From positions 48,579,609 to 48,643,608 of the forward strand of contig NC_044574.1 of NCBI RefSeq assembly GCF_901933205.1: 64,000 nucleotides of DNA. Reading direction: 5' to 3'. The translations under genes were made by a program, and so were the position numbers. Within the stretch, counting starts at the first letter, position 1, and each line of letters starts with the position of its first letter. A model generated the notes under the pieces. That model made no database searches. It was not told the DNA's origin and worked only from the letters and a program-made list of their open reading frames with translations. The DNA comes from Camarhynchus parvulus. Its lineage: Eukaryota; Chordata; Aves; Passeriformes; Thraupidae. Below, one piece after another: positions 1 to 12,830 of this stretch.

Positions 1-136
1 CTATTCTATAGAAGAAAAGCTTCAACAGATAGATGGCTTTTTCCTTCAGATTTGTATTTACAGCAACCAGGATTTGCTCCACTTCCTAGACCTCAAAAAA
101 CATGATTCTTACAGTTACGGGAAAATGGAAAACTAC

Positions 137-1931
<1,795 letters not shown>

Positions 1932-3374
1932 TTACGCACGTTCGTGGTGACAATCTTCAGGGATCGGATCCTCTTCCAGGCTCCGACAAGAAAGAGTGCC
2001 TGCCCGTCTGAGACTGAAGTAGGAATGCAGGCGTGCCAGAGCAATTATACTTCTGTCTCTTTCCTTCTTTTTTTTAGCTCAGACTTCCTGTGCAGACCAA
2101 AAAACGTAAATAAGTACCTTAAAACCTGCTGTTAAGATTCCTTGGAATAAGAGGTGAGCTCAGCCCCCATGCAGCCCCTGCCGCTCTGCAGGGAGAGCTG
2201 GCCAGAAGGGGCGAGGCCTGGAGTGGGGAGGTTGTGTTGATACTGTGATAAACCGGGCTGATAGTATATCAAAGAGAGAGAGCGCTGCCTGTTAGTCATC
2301 AGAGGTGCGGCTTGGCTGTGCTCAAGCAAACATTCTTGCTGGGCAGGGAATCAATGAACCCATGACTATATGGCTCCTCCTCCTTCCAAACAGGAAAACT
2401 TTGATGATTGAAAGCCCAGCCTGCCTCATTTTACCAAAGAAAGACAGGGAGGACTTTCGACTCTGCTTTTGAGGTGGGAAAGGGAATTTCAGAGTGCTCC
2501 CATCCATCAAAGTCAGCCTCCGAGCAAGTCAAGGGAGCACAAGGAGTGCAGCTGGTTTGATGAAAGGCCATTTGGATAGCCAGTGTCCTAGACAGCTCCT
2601 GCTATGACACATCTTGCTGATGCACCTCCCACGTGGTGAGCCTGGCATGGGACATCGTTGTCTGACAGGATGAAGCTGATGGGGAGAAGGGGCAACCCTG
2701 TTCCTGCCCAGGATACTGGCTCATGTCCACAGCATGCTAGCAAGGTACTACCACCCACACAGCCTTGCTTTGTGCTCAAGGATTTACATTTACAACAGAG
2801 ATTCCACTGGAAAATTGAAAGCTCTCCTGTCACTTGGGAAGGTGACAAATGAGAAAGTAGAAATGTGGACTAAAGACCTTGAAAACAACTATTTTCCTTA
2901 TCTTATCTGGATAACTCATGGAGATCAGGAGATTGGCACTGCTTTTGGTGACATGGGGAGGCTGACAGTCATGTATTAAGTGCAACACCAGAGCAGGGTG
3001 GCTGACTGGCCACAAGTGGCAGGGACTTTCTGGACAAATTTTTGGGAAGTGTTGCTATTGGAGTACAAAAAATAATTAAAGCAATGGTATTGTTCATGTC
3101 CTTCTGCACAAATCCTGGGAGTCTGAGGAACAAGCATGTCAGAACGTAGCACAGTAGGTGGGAGGCAGAAGGTTATCGAGGCAGTAATGTGGAAATACAA
3201 AGGACACAGACATGGCAGAACCTGTGCTAGGGTGAAGTGGGAATACATATTAAATCAAGTTAATGGGGTCAAATCAATTAGGCATCTTACAGGAGAGAGA
3301 CTGAACTTCTAGGAACCCAAATGTTGGAAGAAAAGTGCTGGGAGCATCTTCTCAGTATGACTGCTTGGCTTCTG

Positions 3375-3405
<31 letters not shown>
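3375..3405. repeat. Poly(A) tract, 31 A
   Basis: This is an uninterrupted run of 31 A. It could be the tail of a plus-strand retroposon, but I see no recognisable element body just upstream. It is likely to vary in length. Confidence 0.9.
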
Positions 3406-3407
<2 letters not shown>

Positions 3408-5169
3408 AGGTAGCCAAGCCAGCAAGTGCAATACTGAAGCTTCCCAAGGAGCATGCACAGAGCACACAATTACTTAGATGAAACGGGACAGCACAACAAC
3501 AGCAGCCATCATGAAGTCAGACTGTCAGAACAGTATCTGCTGCGTTGGTCCACCTTCCTCTGTCTTGCACCCATGCTGGGAGAAAACAGTCTGTCCCAAG
3601 CATCCCCCTACTTCTGAATATGGCTTGCCTTAAAATTGCCAGAGGCACGGCTGACTGGAGCGCCACTTCATTTTCAGCAGGAGGAGCTTGAAAGGAGCTT
3701 GGAGCAGGGGGAAGAGCTGTAGGCAGGGAGACAAATTGCTCCTCAAGGAAACAAGGGAGCAGATCATGGTCCCAGAAATGCATTGTCTGCAGCAGAAGCC
3801 AGGAGCACGAGTCCTGGGGAGTGTACAGTGACCAGGAGCTGGTATTAAGTTTCCTCATTTCTATTTTGTTTCTCTGATTACATAATACTTTCCCTATTAA
3901 AAATGTTGACTTCATTCTAGAAGAAACATGCAGTGGCTGTTCCAAATCGGTATGGATTTGGTTTAAACAAATTATTTTCTTGATTTAAAAAAATGTTTTT
4001 AGGCGAGATGATCTGACTTGAGCAATGCTTTCTGAGTAGCCCTCTGATGGCAGGGATTTTTCAGCTCAGCAGCCAGAGGGTCTTGGGCTGTCCTCGAGCC
4101 ATGGAGATGGCAGGTATAGAGAGGAAGACCTTCCTGGGACATGACACATGAGAATCCATCAGCAGAATGCATGCAGCAGCATGTCCATGCTGCTCTGGCC
4201 TCTCAGGAGTTGGAATGGCTTTGCTATGGCATTTACTTGGGTGAACTTGATGTGCTTTGCCATATGCCATGGTGACAAACTGGTCCCTCTTTCCATGCCT
4301 GGGCACACAGTGTATTGACAAGATGGAAGGGTACTCAGCAAACAAGTTTCACAGTACTGATGCAGTTTTGCAGAGTTGGATTTCCTCTTAACATTGGTTG
4401 TAAGAGGAGATTTATAATGCTGTATCCCAAAGGTACCCTTTAAAGCACCAGCTATTTTAACACAGGGAAATGACATAAGTATCTCGAGAGGTTGGCAATA
4501 TTTCTGTTAGCAGTCGTTTCATTAAAGATCTAAGAGCTGGAAATCCTTGTAATCAGTCATATACTGTTCCCAAAGTCTGAATCAAAGCCACATTACTGAC
4601 ACCTGGCTGGAAGTAGTTTTGCAGATGCTGTTCCAGCTGTAAGTAGTATATATACAGTTCAAACTTTGTGAAGACAAAGACTGCAGTAATGGCACAGGGA
4701 CCTCCAAGCAGGTAACTTGCAGAAAAACTCTAGTAGAGGTCCTGTTAAACTTTCTACTCTTTGCATTTTTTTCATGGGAGTGGTAGGTGGGAGCTAGATT
4801 TGTGGAGAAATAGAGATGGGAGTAGCCAAAAATAGCAAAAACCAAGTGGGGGGATGTGGGAAGCCAAACCAGGGCTTTGGGGCTCTGCCACTCATGTTTA
4901 AGGTACTCAGCCTGAAAGCCATAACGATAAACACAATTCAAAGGCTAAATGACTCTTCAAAATGTTGTCCTTCACACAACATTTAAATCTCCTACTGGAG
5001 GGCAGCCTCTGCTCTGTGCTCCTGTAAATCATCTACCAGGAACAGGAGAAGTAAGTCTATGAATACACATGGAAGTGCCATAGCTTTGAGAAGATCTGGC
5101 ACAAGCTCCTGCTCACATGTGCAGCCGGTGACACTTTGGACACAACAGGCTCCCAAGACACTCCCACCT

Positions 5170-5580
5170 GGCCATACTAGTCCTGGTCCTCACCATCAGT
5201 GCTAGCAGAGGGGAAGTTTCTCCAAGAAACAACAACAGACAGACAGACAGAAAATCATAGATCTGTGTTATCATCATATTGCAAAGGTTCCATATCTTCT
5301 GGGTGATTTCTCAAGGGGAGCTCCTTGCAGCACCGACTCCTTCTTCTCCACAGTACAGCCAACAAATTCCATGTCTCTTCACAGCACAACCAACCCCAAC
5401 TCTTTCCTCAACCAGCTAACCCTTTTGTAGCACTTGTCTTCTTATTGGCCACAGCTGTGGCCTATTAAGGGCAGGTCTGTTCCTAATCTTTGGTGATTAG
5501 TACAGCTGCAACTCCTCAGGTGTGAGACTGCCTTCTGCACTATCTTTATTTTCTTACATTCTATCCCTCCACAGATGATT
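5170..5580 (+). mobile_element. Putative LTR-like relic
   Basis: The stretch has promoter/LTR-like texture: a 16-bp palindrome at 5447-5462, short direct-repeat-like CACAGCACAACC blocks, and a TTTATT-rich end near 5545. It resembles avian ERV LTR sequence in general character only. I could not fix TG/CA ends or a target duplication. A short ACAG repeat lies at 5235-5251. A search against an avian repeat library would decide. Confidence 0.3.
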
Positions 5581-6483
5581 TTCACCAAGAAATCAAACAG
5601 CACAGTGTAAATGTGCTCATTTTCAGGGAGGTAGCTTATTCAACCTGCTGCACACACCTCCACTGTAAATGTGACTGTTACTGTAAATTAAAAATAACCC
5701 AAGAAACTCAACAGTGAGGAGGAAAGAGAATGCAAGAAAAGCTGTTTCAGGGTACAGGCTGATGACTTAAGAGGATTTCTATTGTCATAAAGTAGTTTTC
5801 CCCTTAAAAGGCAGATAAGAGCACTTTGCTCAGTAAATGGTGAACTATATTATTTTGAGTCAAGAGCTCCTCCTTGGAGCTGATTATTTGTTTAGTGAGA
5901 GGTGGCTTCAGAGAAACCACTGGGAATTCTTTTCCCTGATCAAGAGGCTGGACTGTTAGAATGCAGCTGAATTTCCAGTTCCAGCCACTCCAATGCCAGA
6001 CTGATGAAGGCATGAAGGCATTTCTGATTTTTTTCAGAAGTGAAGCAAAGCAGAATTGCAAAACCCACTTGAAATCAGTGCAGCCAAAGGTAATCACCAC
6101 TCCAGCCTTCTATGGGTTAACTGTTACACATTGGTTCATAACATGCACTTGTGTCAGAAAACATTTATGTTAGCAGCTGCACCAGCAAGGTTAGTACCAA
6201 AACATCCTTCAGTGCTTTGGGGTTTGGCTGCTCATTTGTTTGTTTTGTTCTTGTTCATTTGGGGCTTTTTATAATCCTCATCCTGTTCTAAATAGGGGAG
6301 TGATTAATTCCTCTCTTTCTGTTTAATTTTGCTTCAGCCTACTGTTTTTGTTTAGGGTTTTTTTGTTTGGTTGGTTTTTTTTAGATGGAAGGAAAACCTT
6401 CTGGTTTGGGTATAAGAGAAGGAAAACACAACTGCACAAGCACAGCCCCCATAAGACAGAACCAGACCTGTTCGTATCTTAGC

Positions 6484-6783
6484 ATTATAGAATGGCTTGG
6501 GTTGGAAGGCACCTCAAAGATCATCTAATTCCAACCCCCCTGCCATGGTCAGGGCCACTACACCAGGTTGCTCAAAGCAGCACCCAGCTTGGTCTTGAAC
6601 ATTTCCAGGGATGTTCCAGTGCCTCAACACCTTCATGGGGAAGAATTTTTTCCTGATATATAATCTATACCTGCCTTCTGTCAGTTTGAAGGCATTCCCC
6701 TTGTCCTATCACTCCACACCCTTGTCCAAAGCCCCTCTTCAGCTGTCTTGTAGCCCCTTTATGTACTGGATTCTGCATAAGGC
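6484..6783 (-). mobile_element. CR1 LINE 3' fragment (minus)
   Basis: The plus strand begins with TAGAATGGCTTGGGTTGGAA, then AAAGATCATCTAATTCCAAC. This is the reverse complement of the conserved CR1 3' end. It continues through the usual 3'-UTR and late ORF2 text. The copy is 5'-truncated, as most CR1 copies are, and carries no intact reverse transcriptase. Confidence 0.85.
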
Positions 6784-7599
6784 TGGCATATAATGCTTGA
6801 AAGAACAAAACCAATGAAGTCACCACAACATAAACTACCTTGAAATTACCTATAGCTGAACTGACTTGCCCTATAGGTCCCTGATATTGCTGGAGGGGGC
6901 AGCAGCTATCTTGTAGCAGGTAAGAATGGATGGTAATGACAAGAAGGAAAAATAATTTGATATGGCAGCAGCCACTGAACACAGTCTGAGGCCACAGGGC
7001 TCTATTTTCAAGGAAAATGTTTCTTCCCTCCTAGAACAATGTGCAAACATTTCTTGTATCATCTCCCTGTATCAAAATTACTGAGAGAATTAAGAGTGTG
7101 GTGAAAAGGGTGAGAGCTTCTATAGGTTAACACACAGGATCAGATACTCAACCAAACTCAGTCAGTGTAAAAAAGGAGATTTCTCTAACCACGTAATTTG
7201 ATTTACTGTTCTGCACAGAAAGAGGTGCTGGATGGTAAATCCCAGAGCCAGCACCCCAAGGCACAATCTTGGGCTATTAAGTCTTAAGTTACTACTTGGC
7301 TGAAGTTGTTATTGGTTCATCCTTTCTCTACCTCAAATTAAAGCCATTATGCCCCGAGAAATCATAGCCCATGCTTGGTGAATAGTAGTCTTTTTGTAGG
7401 GGGAGATGCCTGAGCTAGGGTGGGGTTTTTACTATTATAAGGAGCAAAGTTCATCACTAGGGCAAGTTCTCATTATAGAAGCAGTAAAAACCGGGGATTT
7501 TTTTAGTTCATCATTACACATCCTGGATTAGAAGGGTGTTATCTTTCTGTGTTTTTCCCCTTCAAGAACTTATGCCATCAATTTTCTCTCTTCCACATT

Positions 7600-8120
7600 C
7601 CTGTGATTATTGCTTCCATTGCTTAACCACTTTGTTCTTTACCTTGTTTGGAACTTCACACCCATTATTCATCAAGGTGGTGAGAGGAAAGCTCATGTCT
7701 TTACAAACAATTTGATGAGTGACAGTATTGGTATTAACGTCTTTGAAAAGGGTCTTAATGTCTGTAGTAACTTTAGGCAGCAGGTTTGTTGCAGAGACCA
7801 GACAGCTTGGCTCCTGAAACACACAAGTGGGTCTGCACAAACCTGAACTTCTGAACTTTGGGGTAAAACAGTAGGTACAAGGGGGGATAGGTTGTAGGCA
7901 GCTCGGGAAGGCTGTACCTTCTGAGCACCTCAGCCAATGGAGAAAGGAAGCGGGCAACTGCGGCTGGGAGTTGAGGATAGAGGTTGCGCCCTCTGAAACC
8001 TCGAGAGAGAAAACCCCGGGGACTTGTGTGGGATTCCCTCCCTTTATCAGAATAAACTTGCAGGACTCCTCTATCTCCTTTATGGACACAAACTTCTGGC
8101 ATTTGTGGATTTTCCTGACA
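7600..8120 (-). mobile_element. LTR/ERV-like relic, minus orientation
   Basis: Read on the minus strand from 8120, the segment starts TGTCAGGAAAATCC. It shares several blocks in the same order with the plus-strand element at 9171-9650. The blocks are a GTTTGTGTCCATAAAGGAGA-type block, CATTGGCTGAGGTGCTC, GAAGGTACAG and, further in, GTTTGTAAAGACA. A long open frame crosses it, but it has no motif I recognise. It is best read as an old LTR plus adjoining internal sequence. Boundaries are approximate. Confidence 0.5.
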
Positions 8121-8539
8121 GTGGGAACCGGTATTGGGGCACCTGTGGGGAATCCCACTGGAGGCTGAAGGTCCACTTGCATTGGTCCAAGAAGTTTAGT
8201 CCATCTTTAGACAATGTACAAATATGTCCGTTCATATTTAAGTTATGATAGTGATTGATTTGTGGCCCTGTCAAAAGCCAAGATCATTTGAACAAGCACA
8301 AGCAGTAACGAGCCAGAGCAGAAATTAACTGGAGCCACAGACTAACCAAACATGAAAACAAACTGGAACTGCAAATAAGCTGAAGCCAGAAATAAGCTGG
8401 GGAAGGTGAAACCAAATTGGAGTCTAAAGCATGCTGGAGGCACGAACAAACTCTATGAGCTGAACCTGAGACAAACTGGGGACAGAAGCAAATCACCTGA
8501 GGCTGCAAAGAAGGTGAAGCAGAAACTAGAGAGAGCCTT

Positions 8540-9115
8540 CACCGAGCTGGAGACGCAAACTAACGGGACTCACAAAGGAGCTGCAGCCGCCAGCTCCCCG
8601 CAGCATCTCTGTGAGGGCTGAGCTGCCTGGGCGCTGGCAGGGCCGTGCTGAGAGCAGGCAGCAGCAGCATCCTCCTCGGTGCAGGCATCCCGGCGTCTTC
8701 CTGGGGGATCCACACCCGGCGCGGCTCGCTCGGGCACGAGCGGCTCCGGGAGCGGTCAGTTCGAGCTGTTCTGCCGGGTTACAACAGAGCCAGCGCGGGG
8801 CCGAAGGGCTCGTCCTGCCGGCAGTGGCTCTGGAAAAGAGCTGGGGAGAAGAACCAAGCTGAGGCCCGGTGGCAGGAAGGGTCGCCAGGGGGCTGACCTG
8901 GGACGGGACCCGCGGGAAGGGCCCCTCAGGCTCCCACGGCCCCGGGGCGGCGGCGCCCCCTGGCGGCCGCGGCGGGCACTGGGCGGCGCGCCCCTGTCCC
9001 GCACCGGGCGCCGCCTGGCGGCCGCGGCGCGACCCCGCAGTCCCGGGGCGGCAGCGGCAGCGCCCGGCCCGCAGCCAGCCAGGCGCTGCTCTGGGATATA
9101 TGTACACAGCAAGGC
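8540..9115. promoter_or_regulatory. GC-rich, CpG-dense island with no assigned gene
   Basis: The stretch is extremely GC-rich and CpG-dense, especially 8930-9080. It contains two CTCF-like cores, read on the minus strand as CCGCCAGGGGGCGCC (around 8952-8968) and GCCGCCAGGCGGCGCC (around 9006-9022), 54 bp apart. All frames are open here because of base composition, so the long ORFs are not evidence of coding. It lies between two inverted LTR-like relics. It could be an orphan promoter, an insulator, or the first exon of a gene I cannot recognise. Confidence 0.5.
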
Positions 9116-9170
9116 TGCGTGAGGATAAGGCTGGCCATCCACTCCTGGGAGTCAGCTCCGGGAGGGACAC

Positions 9171-9650
9171 TGTTAGGAACATGAATCCACCGTGTCAGAG
9201 GTTTATGTCCAAAAGGGAGAGGCCATGGAAATTTCCCATGGGGTCTCAGACCGTTGGGGGACTCAGCCCCCTTTTAATCCTAAATTCCTGGCCGCATCAC
9301 CCTCTTCCTCTTCCCCATTGGCTGAGGTACTCGGAAGGTACAGACTTCCCAAATCGCCCTCTCTACACCCCGCTCTGGTAGGCATCCCCTCTTTGATATA
9401 TAAAAGAAAGAAGAACAATAAAGGTATTCATAATTCTATTAAGTCTTTGTTCTTTTTCTGTATGTTCAGGAATTTCACACGGCCTTGGCTAAGCAACAGT
9501 GTTGATTCGTAACATTTTCTAGAACTAACAGTTTCTTCTGTTACTTCTCTATCTATTAAAGTTCCTAGCCTATCTACAAGCAGATTCACATGGTCTGTTT
9601 GTAAAGACACATTCATCTTATTCCTTTCAGACACCATGCCTGGGATGGAT
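9171..9650 (+). mobile_element. LTR/ERV-like relic, plus orientation
   Basis: The element begins TGTTAGGAACATG at 9171 and has a TAACA at 9510-9514 that would fit a TGTTA...TAACA LTR of about 344 bp. Inside are CCATTGGCTGAGG (CCAAT-like), a TATA-like TGATATATAAAAG near 9395 and an AATAAA near 9415. Homology to the minus-strand relic at 7600-8120 continues past 9514 to about 9650, so either the LTR end is elsewhere or internal sequence follows. I see no clear target duplication or primer-binding site. Confidence 0.5.
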
Positions 9651-10239
9651 ACCGTAGTTTGAATATGGACACCACAGCTGGGTCGTCGCCTCCCCAAACA
9701 TACCCCAAACACGGCAGAAAGACCCTCACACCCTCCAGTTCTCACCTTTAATCCATGAATAACCAGCCACAGCCACAAAGAACTGTCAAAAACCAGCTTT
9801 GCCACTGAAGCCATTTCAGGCAGAAAACAAGTTTTCCGTGGCTGGAAAGGTCTCACGGAAGAGTCTCATGCCTCCACCCAGAGATGTCCCTCTCCATGGC
9901 CCCTCTGGCCATAGGCCCCTCCATGCCCCAGCGCCAGCCACACACTCATCCATATGCCCCACTCAAGACAAGCACCTTTCCATGCCGGCCCTGGCCATGT
10001 CCCCCGAGCCACCTCAAGACACATTTACCCCCCTGTCCTCCCCTAGCCGTGTCCACCCCCTTCCCAGGGACACACACTCCCTCCCGCACTTAGATCCCAA
10101 AACTATGCTGTGCTGGCACTTTGAGCCACAGACCCCGTGCGGCATTCCGTGTTCGTACCCACGGAGACACCCCGGGAGGGGAACACGGACAGGAGCAGAG
10201 CGCCTGCAGAGAGGCTGCCAGGGCTCCCTCATGAGGGGA

Positions 10240-10442
10240 CACTACCTCCGCCTCGGCCGCGCGCCCTTTCCCCGCCCACCGGCCTTTTCCCGCCAATCAG
10301 CTCTCGCTGCCCCCGAGCCTTGGCCAATCGTGACCCGCACGCCCGGGCGCCCCGCCCCCCCGCCCACCGCGAGGGCCGCTCCTTCCGGGCCAGCGCCGCC
10401 GCTTCCGGCGTGCCGTGCCCGCGGCGGGGCCGTGCAGCCGCT
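10240..10442 (+). promoter_or_regulatory. AP5S1 promoter, CpG island
   Basis: This is a TATA-less, CpG-rich housekeeping-type promoter. It has an E2F-like TTTTCCCGCC (10285-10294) overlapping a CCAAT box (10293-10297), a second CCAAT (10324-10328), and two ETS/GABPA-like CTTCCGG sites (10382-10388 and 10402-10408). An NRF1-like TGCGCATGCG sits at 10631-10640, in the first intron. The start codon follows at 10443. The motifs were read by eye. Confidence 0.6.
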
Positions 10443-11465
10443 ATGGTGCGGGCGTTCGTGCTGCTGGCGCCGGGCGGGCCCGCCCCCTGCCGCGTGCTGT
10501 ACGCGCGCACCTTCGGGACTCCCCCCGGTGCCGGCCCCGGGGGCCCCCGGCAGCGCCTCCGCCGCAAGGAGCAGCTGCTGGCCGTGGCCAGGTACTCGCG
10601 GGACATCGGCCCCCGCGGGAATCCCCTTCCTGCGCATGCGGGTGGGACAGCCGGCACCGTGTGCTCTCCGTCTCCTGAGCCCTCTGAACTTGAGACGCCT
10701 TCTCCCTCTCCTCCCTCCCCACAGCCGTGATATACACAGTTTGTTTGATGGGAAGGCTCTTGGGCATTGCCTGACCCCCAGGGCTGGGACACCCCTTGAC
10801 TGTGGGACGCCTTCCATTCCTGAGTAGAGCCTGTGGCAGCTCCCCTTTCGGGGAACAGGGCTCAGCGAGAACCCCAGGTCCATGCCCCATGCTCCTTCCT
10901 TCATGGGATCCACCCTTTTGGAGATCCTGGCCTCGGCAGGACCCCTGGGACCCTGTTCCCTCGTTCTCCCAACAGAGGGGTCACTGTCCCTGGATGAGGT
11001 GGGGTCTTTAACACTAGTGTCCCCCTTTTCTCTTTCAGGCAAGTGGCCTCCCAGTGTCAACTGCTTCAGGCATCCTTGGGGCGCCCGTCCTCCCCACAGC
11101 TTCGCCAGCTACCCGATGAGCCGGTGTCCCTCCAAGATGCTCCAGGGGGTGTTTTCCAGATGCCCCCCGGAGACCCATTCCCTGAGCGGGTGACAGTAGT
11201 CTGGTTATCGGTGCTGGCCCTCGCCTTCGCCTTGGTTTGTGAACCCCAGGAGAATCTGTCGTTGGCTGAGATCACCCTGCGGCGCCTGGCTCCCCGCCTG
11301 CTGCTCTCCCTGCGCCTCCTCGGCCCCGGTGCTGACGTCCTGCTCCATCCTGATGCTGCTGATGGCCTCCTGGACCGACTCCTGCCCCATGGGCAGATGC
11401 TTTTCCTCAACGAGCGTTTCCTCCAGGCAATGGACCGAGAGCTGGGTCTCAAAGCATCCCGCTGA
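10443..11465 (+). CDS. AP5S1: AP-5 complex subunit sigma-1
   Basis: There are two coding exons, 10443-10591 and 11039-11465. The intron starts GGTACTC, ends TTTCAG and splits an Arg codon, giving 191 residues against about 200 in human. Features shared with human AP5S1 are the CRVLY block after the N-terminus, the LRRKEQLLAVAR junction segment, VVWLSVLALAFALV in the middle, and the LPHGQMLFLNERF motif near the C-terminus. The family is the small (sigma) subunit of the AP-5 adaptor, which works with SPG11/SPG15 on late endosomes and lysosomes in cargo retrieval. The gene is very GC-rich, so overlapping frames produce several long false ORFs. The start ATG sits just downstream of the ETS sites. 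I am confident in the family; the exon limits are inferred from phase and homology. Confidence 0.92.
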
Positions 11466-11934
11466 GCCACAGATGACATTCCTGCCTACCACCCCCAGAT
11501 ATTTTTGAGGGATGAGAGACAAGGGAGGGATCTGAGGTGGTCATCAAGCCCCAGTGGGATGGATGAGAAACATAGTTCTGGTATAAAGAGCAATGAGCCA
11601 GCTAAGAGCAGGGTTTTAATCCATTTATCCCCTAACACCATCATGGGAGAGCTAATAGCCATCCCCATAAATCCACCTGGAGCTAGGACAGTGCCAAGTT
11701 TCCTGCACTGCATTCCTGCACCATTCCACGTGCACATGACAGAGGGTGGAGGCTGCACGTGACCATGAATGGACGCTGTTACCCCAGCTGGGCACTGTGG
11801 GGCAGGCAGGGTTTCCTGGCAGGGGAGACATGGCTCTGGGATGGGACCTTGCCAGGGTACATGGGACAAGCAGGGGTGTGCATCCGGCCATGGGGCATTG
11901 GGGTCTCTGTGTGGGGGTCTGTGTGGGGGAATTA

Positions 11935-11940
11935 AATAAA
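11935..11940 (+). promoter_or_regulatory. Poly(A) signal of AP5S1
   Basis: AATAAA lies about 470 bp after the AP5S1 stop and is the first canonical signal downstream. It is followed by G-rich sequence, which fits a short 3' UTR. Confidence 0.6.
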
Positions 11941-12539
11941 CAGGCATTGGGGCAGGATGTAGCCTTGTGCCCGGCACAGCAGGGTGCTTCTCCCTAGATG
12001 GTGCTGCTTGGGGCCAGGGGGCGTGTGTGACACCTTGGGAGGTGGCAGGAGTGGCACCCACCTACCCAGCTCTGCAGGGTGCAGTGGGGAGTAGGATCCT
12101 ACCCTAGCAGTTTCTGGGTGCTGGGAAATCCAGGGAGCCTGGAACTGGCGTGCACAGCTCTTACACCACTGTGCTGGGAACAGGCTAGGCACTGCCAGGC
12201 CCCAAAGTGCTTTCCTTTGTAACTGCACCAGTAACGCTGGGGCACCTGAGGAGGGGTGCTGGGCACTGGGCTTCAGCCATGGTGGGTCTCTGGCTGCGCC
12301 AGGGGATCTCACTGTGTGCTGGAGGTGTGGGGACATTGCAGCCCACTGTGGCATCCCCCCCTTAAGGGGAAGGGAGCACCGTCTTCACCTTCCCATGTGA
12401 TAGCAGCTGTCACATGCTGCACCCACAACTGGCTTGATTACAACCAAGAGCCAAAGAGACATTGTCCTGGAGTGTTTCAATGGTGTTAGCAATTAATTGT
12501 TGATGAGAATCAACTGGAATCTGAATGTATGGGCCATTA

Positions 12540-12830
12540 CTGTGTCTTCACTGATAGGATTCCAGTTGCTGGATTTCAGTATCACCTGGTTTATGGCCAA
12601 AATTCTCTTGCAAATCAGCCACCTGAATTGGATCAAATGGGATAGTTATTTGTGTGTGGTTTTCCTTTCCACCCTGAGGTCTAGTAGATTCAGGGGGAAT
12701 TGAAGGAGATGAAGAATCATCTTTTCCCAATTCTTTGTCGTGGGAATTGCCCTGTATGTTTCCAACCCATGTAAGTCTGCCAGACTTTTCCTGGAACTTT
12801 GATATCATGGTCACCAAATATGGCACCGTT
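12540..12830 (-). mobile_element. Decayed retroviral gag-like fragment
   Basis: A minus-strand frame of about 92 codons reads like the capsid-proximal part of an avian endogenous retrovirus Gag, with a PFDP...LQE..G.KPG-type spacing. It is short, with no adjoining LTR, protease or polymerase that I can recognise. It is therefore a broken relic without coding capacity for a virus. Low complexity and age limit certainty. Confidence 0.4.

Noticed and set aside
7607..8182. 191-codon minus-strand open frame
   Set aside because: It overlaps an LTR-like relic whose counterpart at 9171-9650 does not keep the same frame open throughout, so it is probably not a real protein.
8526..9182. 218-codon minus-strand open frame in the GC island
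   Set aside because: All frames are open in this composition, and the product is Arg/Ala/Pro-rich without domain-like features.
9799..10827. 342-codon plus-strand open frame over the AP5S1 promoter
   Set aside because: GC-driven: several frames are open on both strands here, it overlaps AP5S1 exon 1 in another frame, and the peptide is low-complexity Pro/Arg/Ala with no motif.
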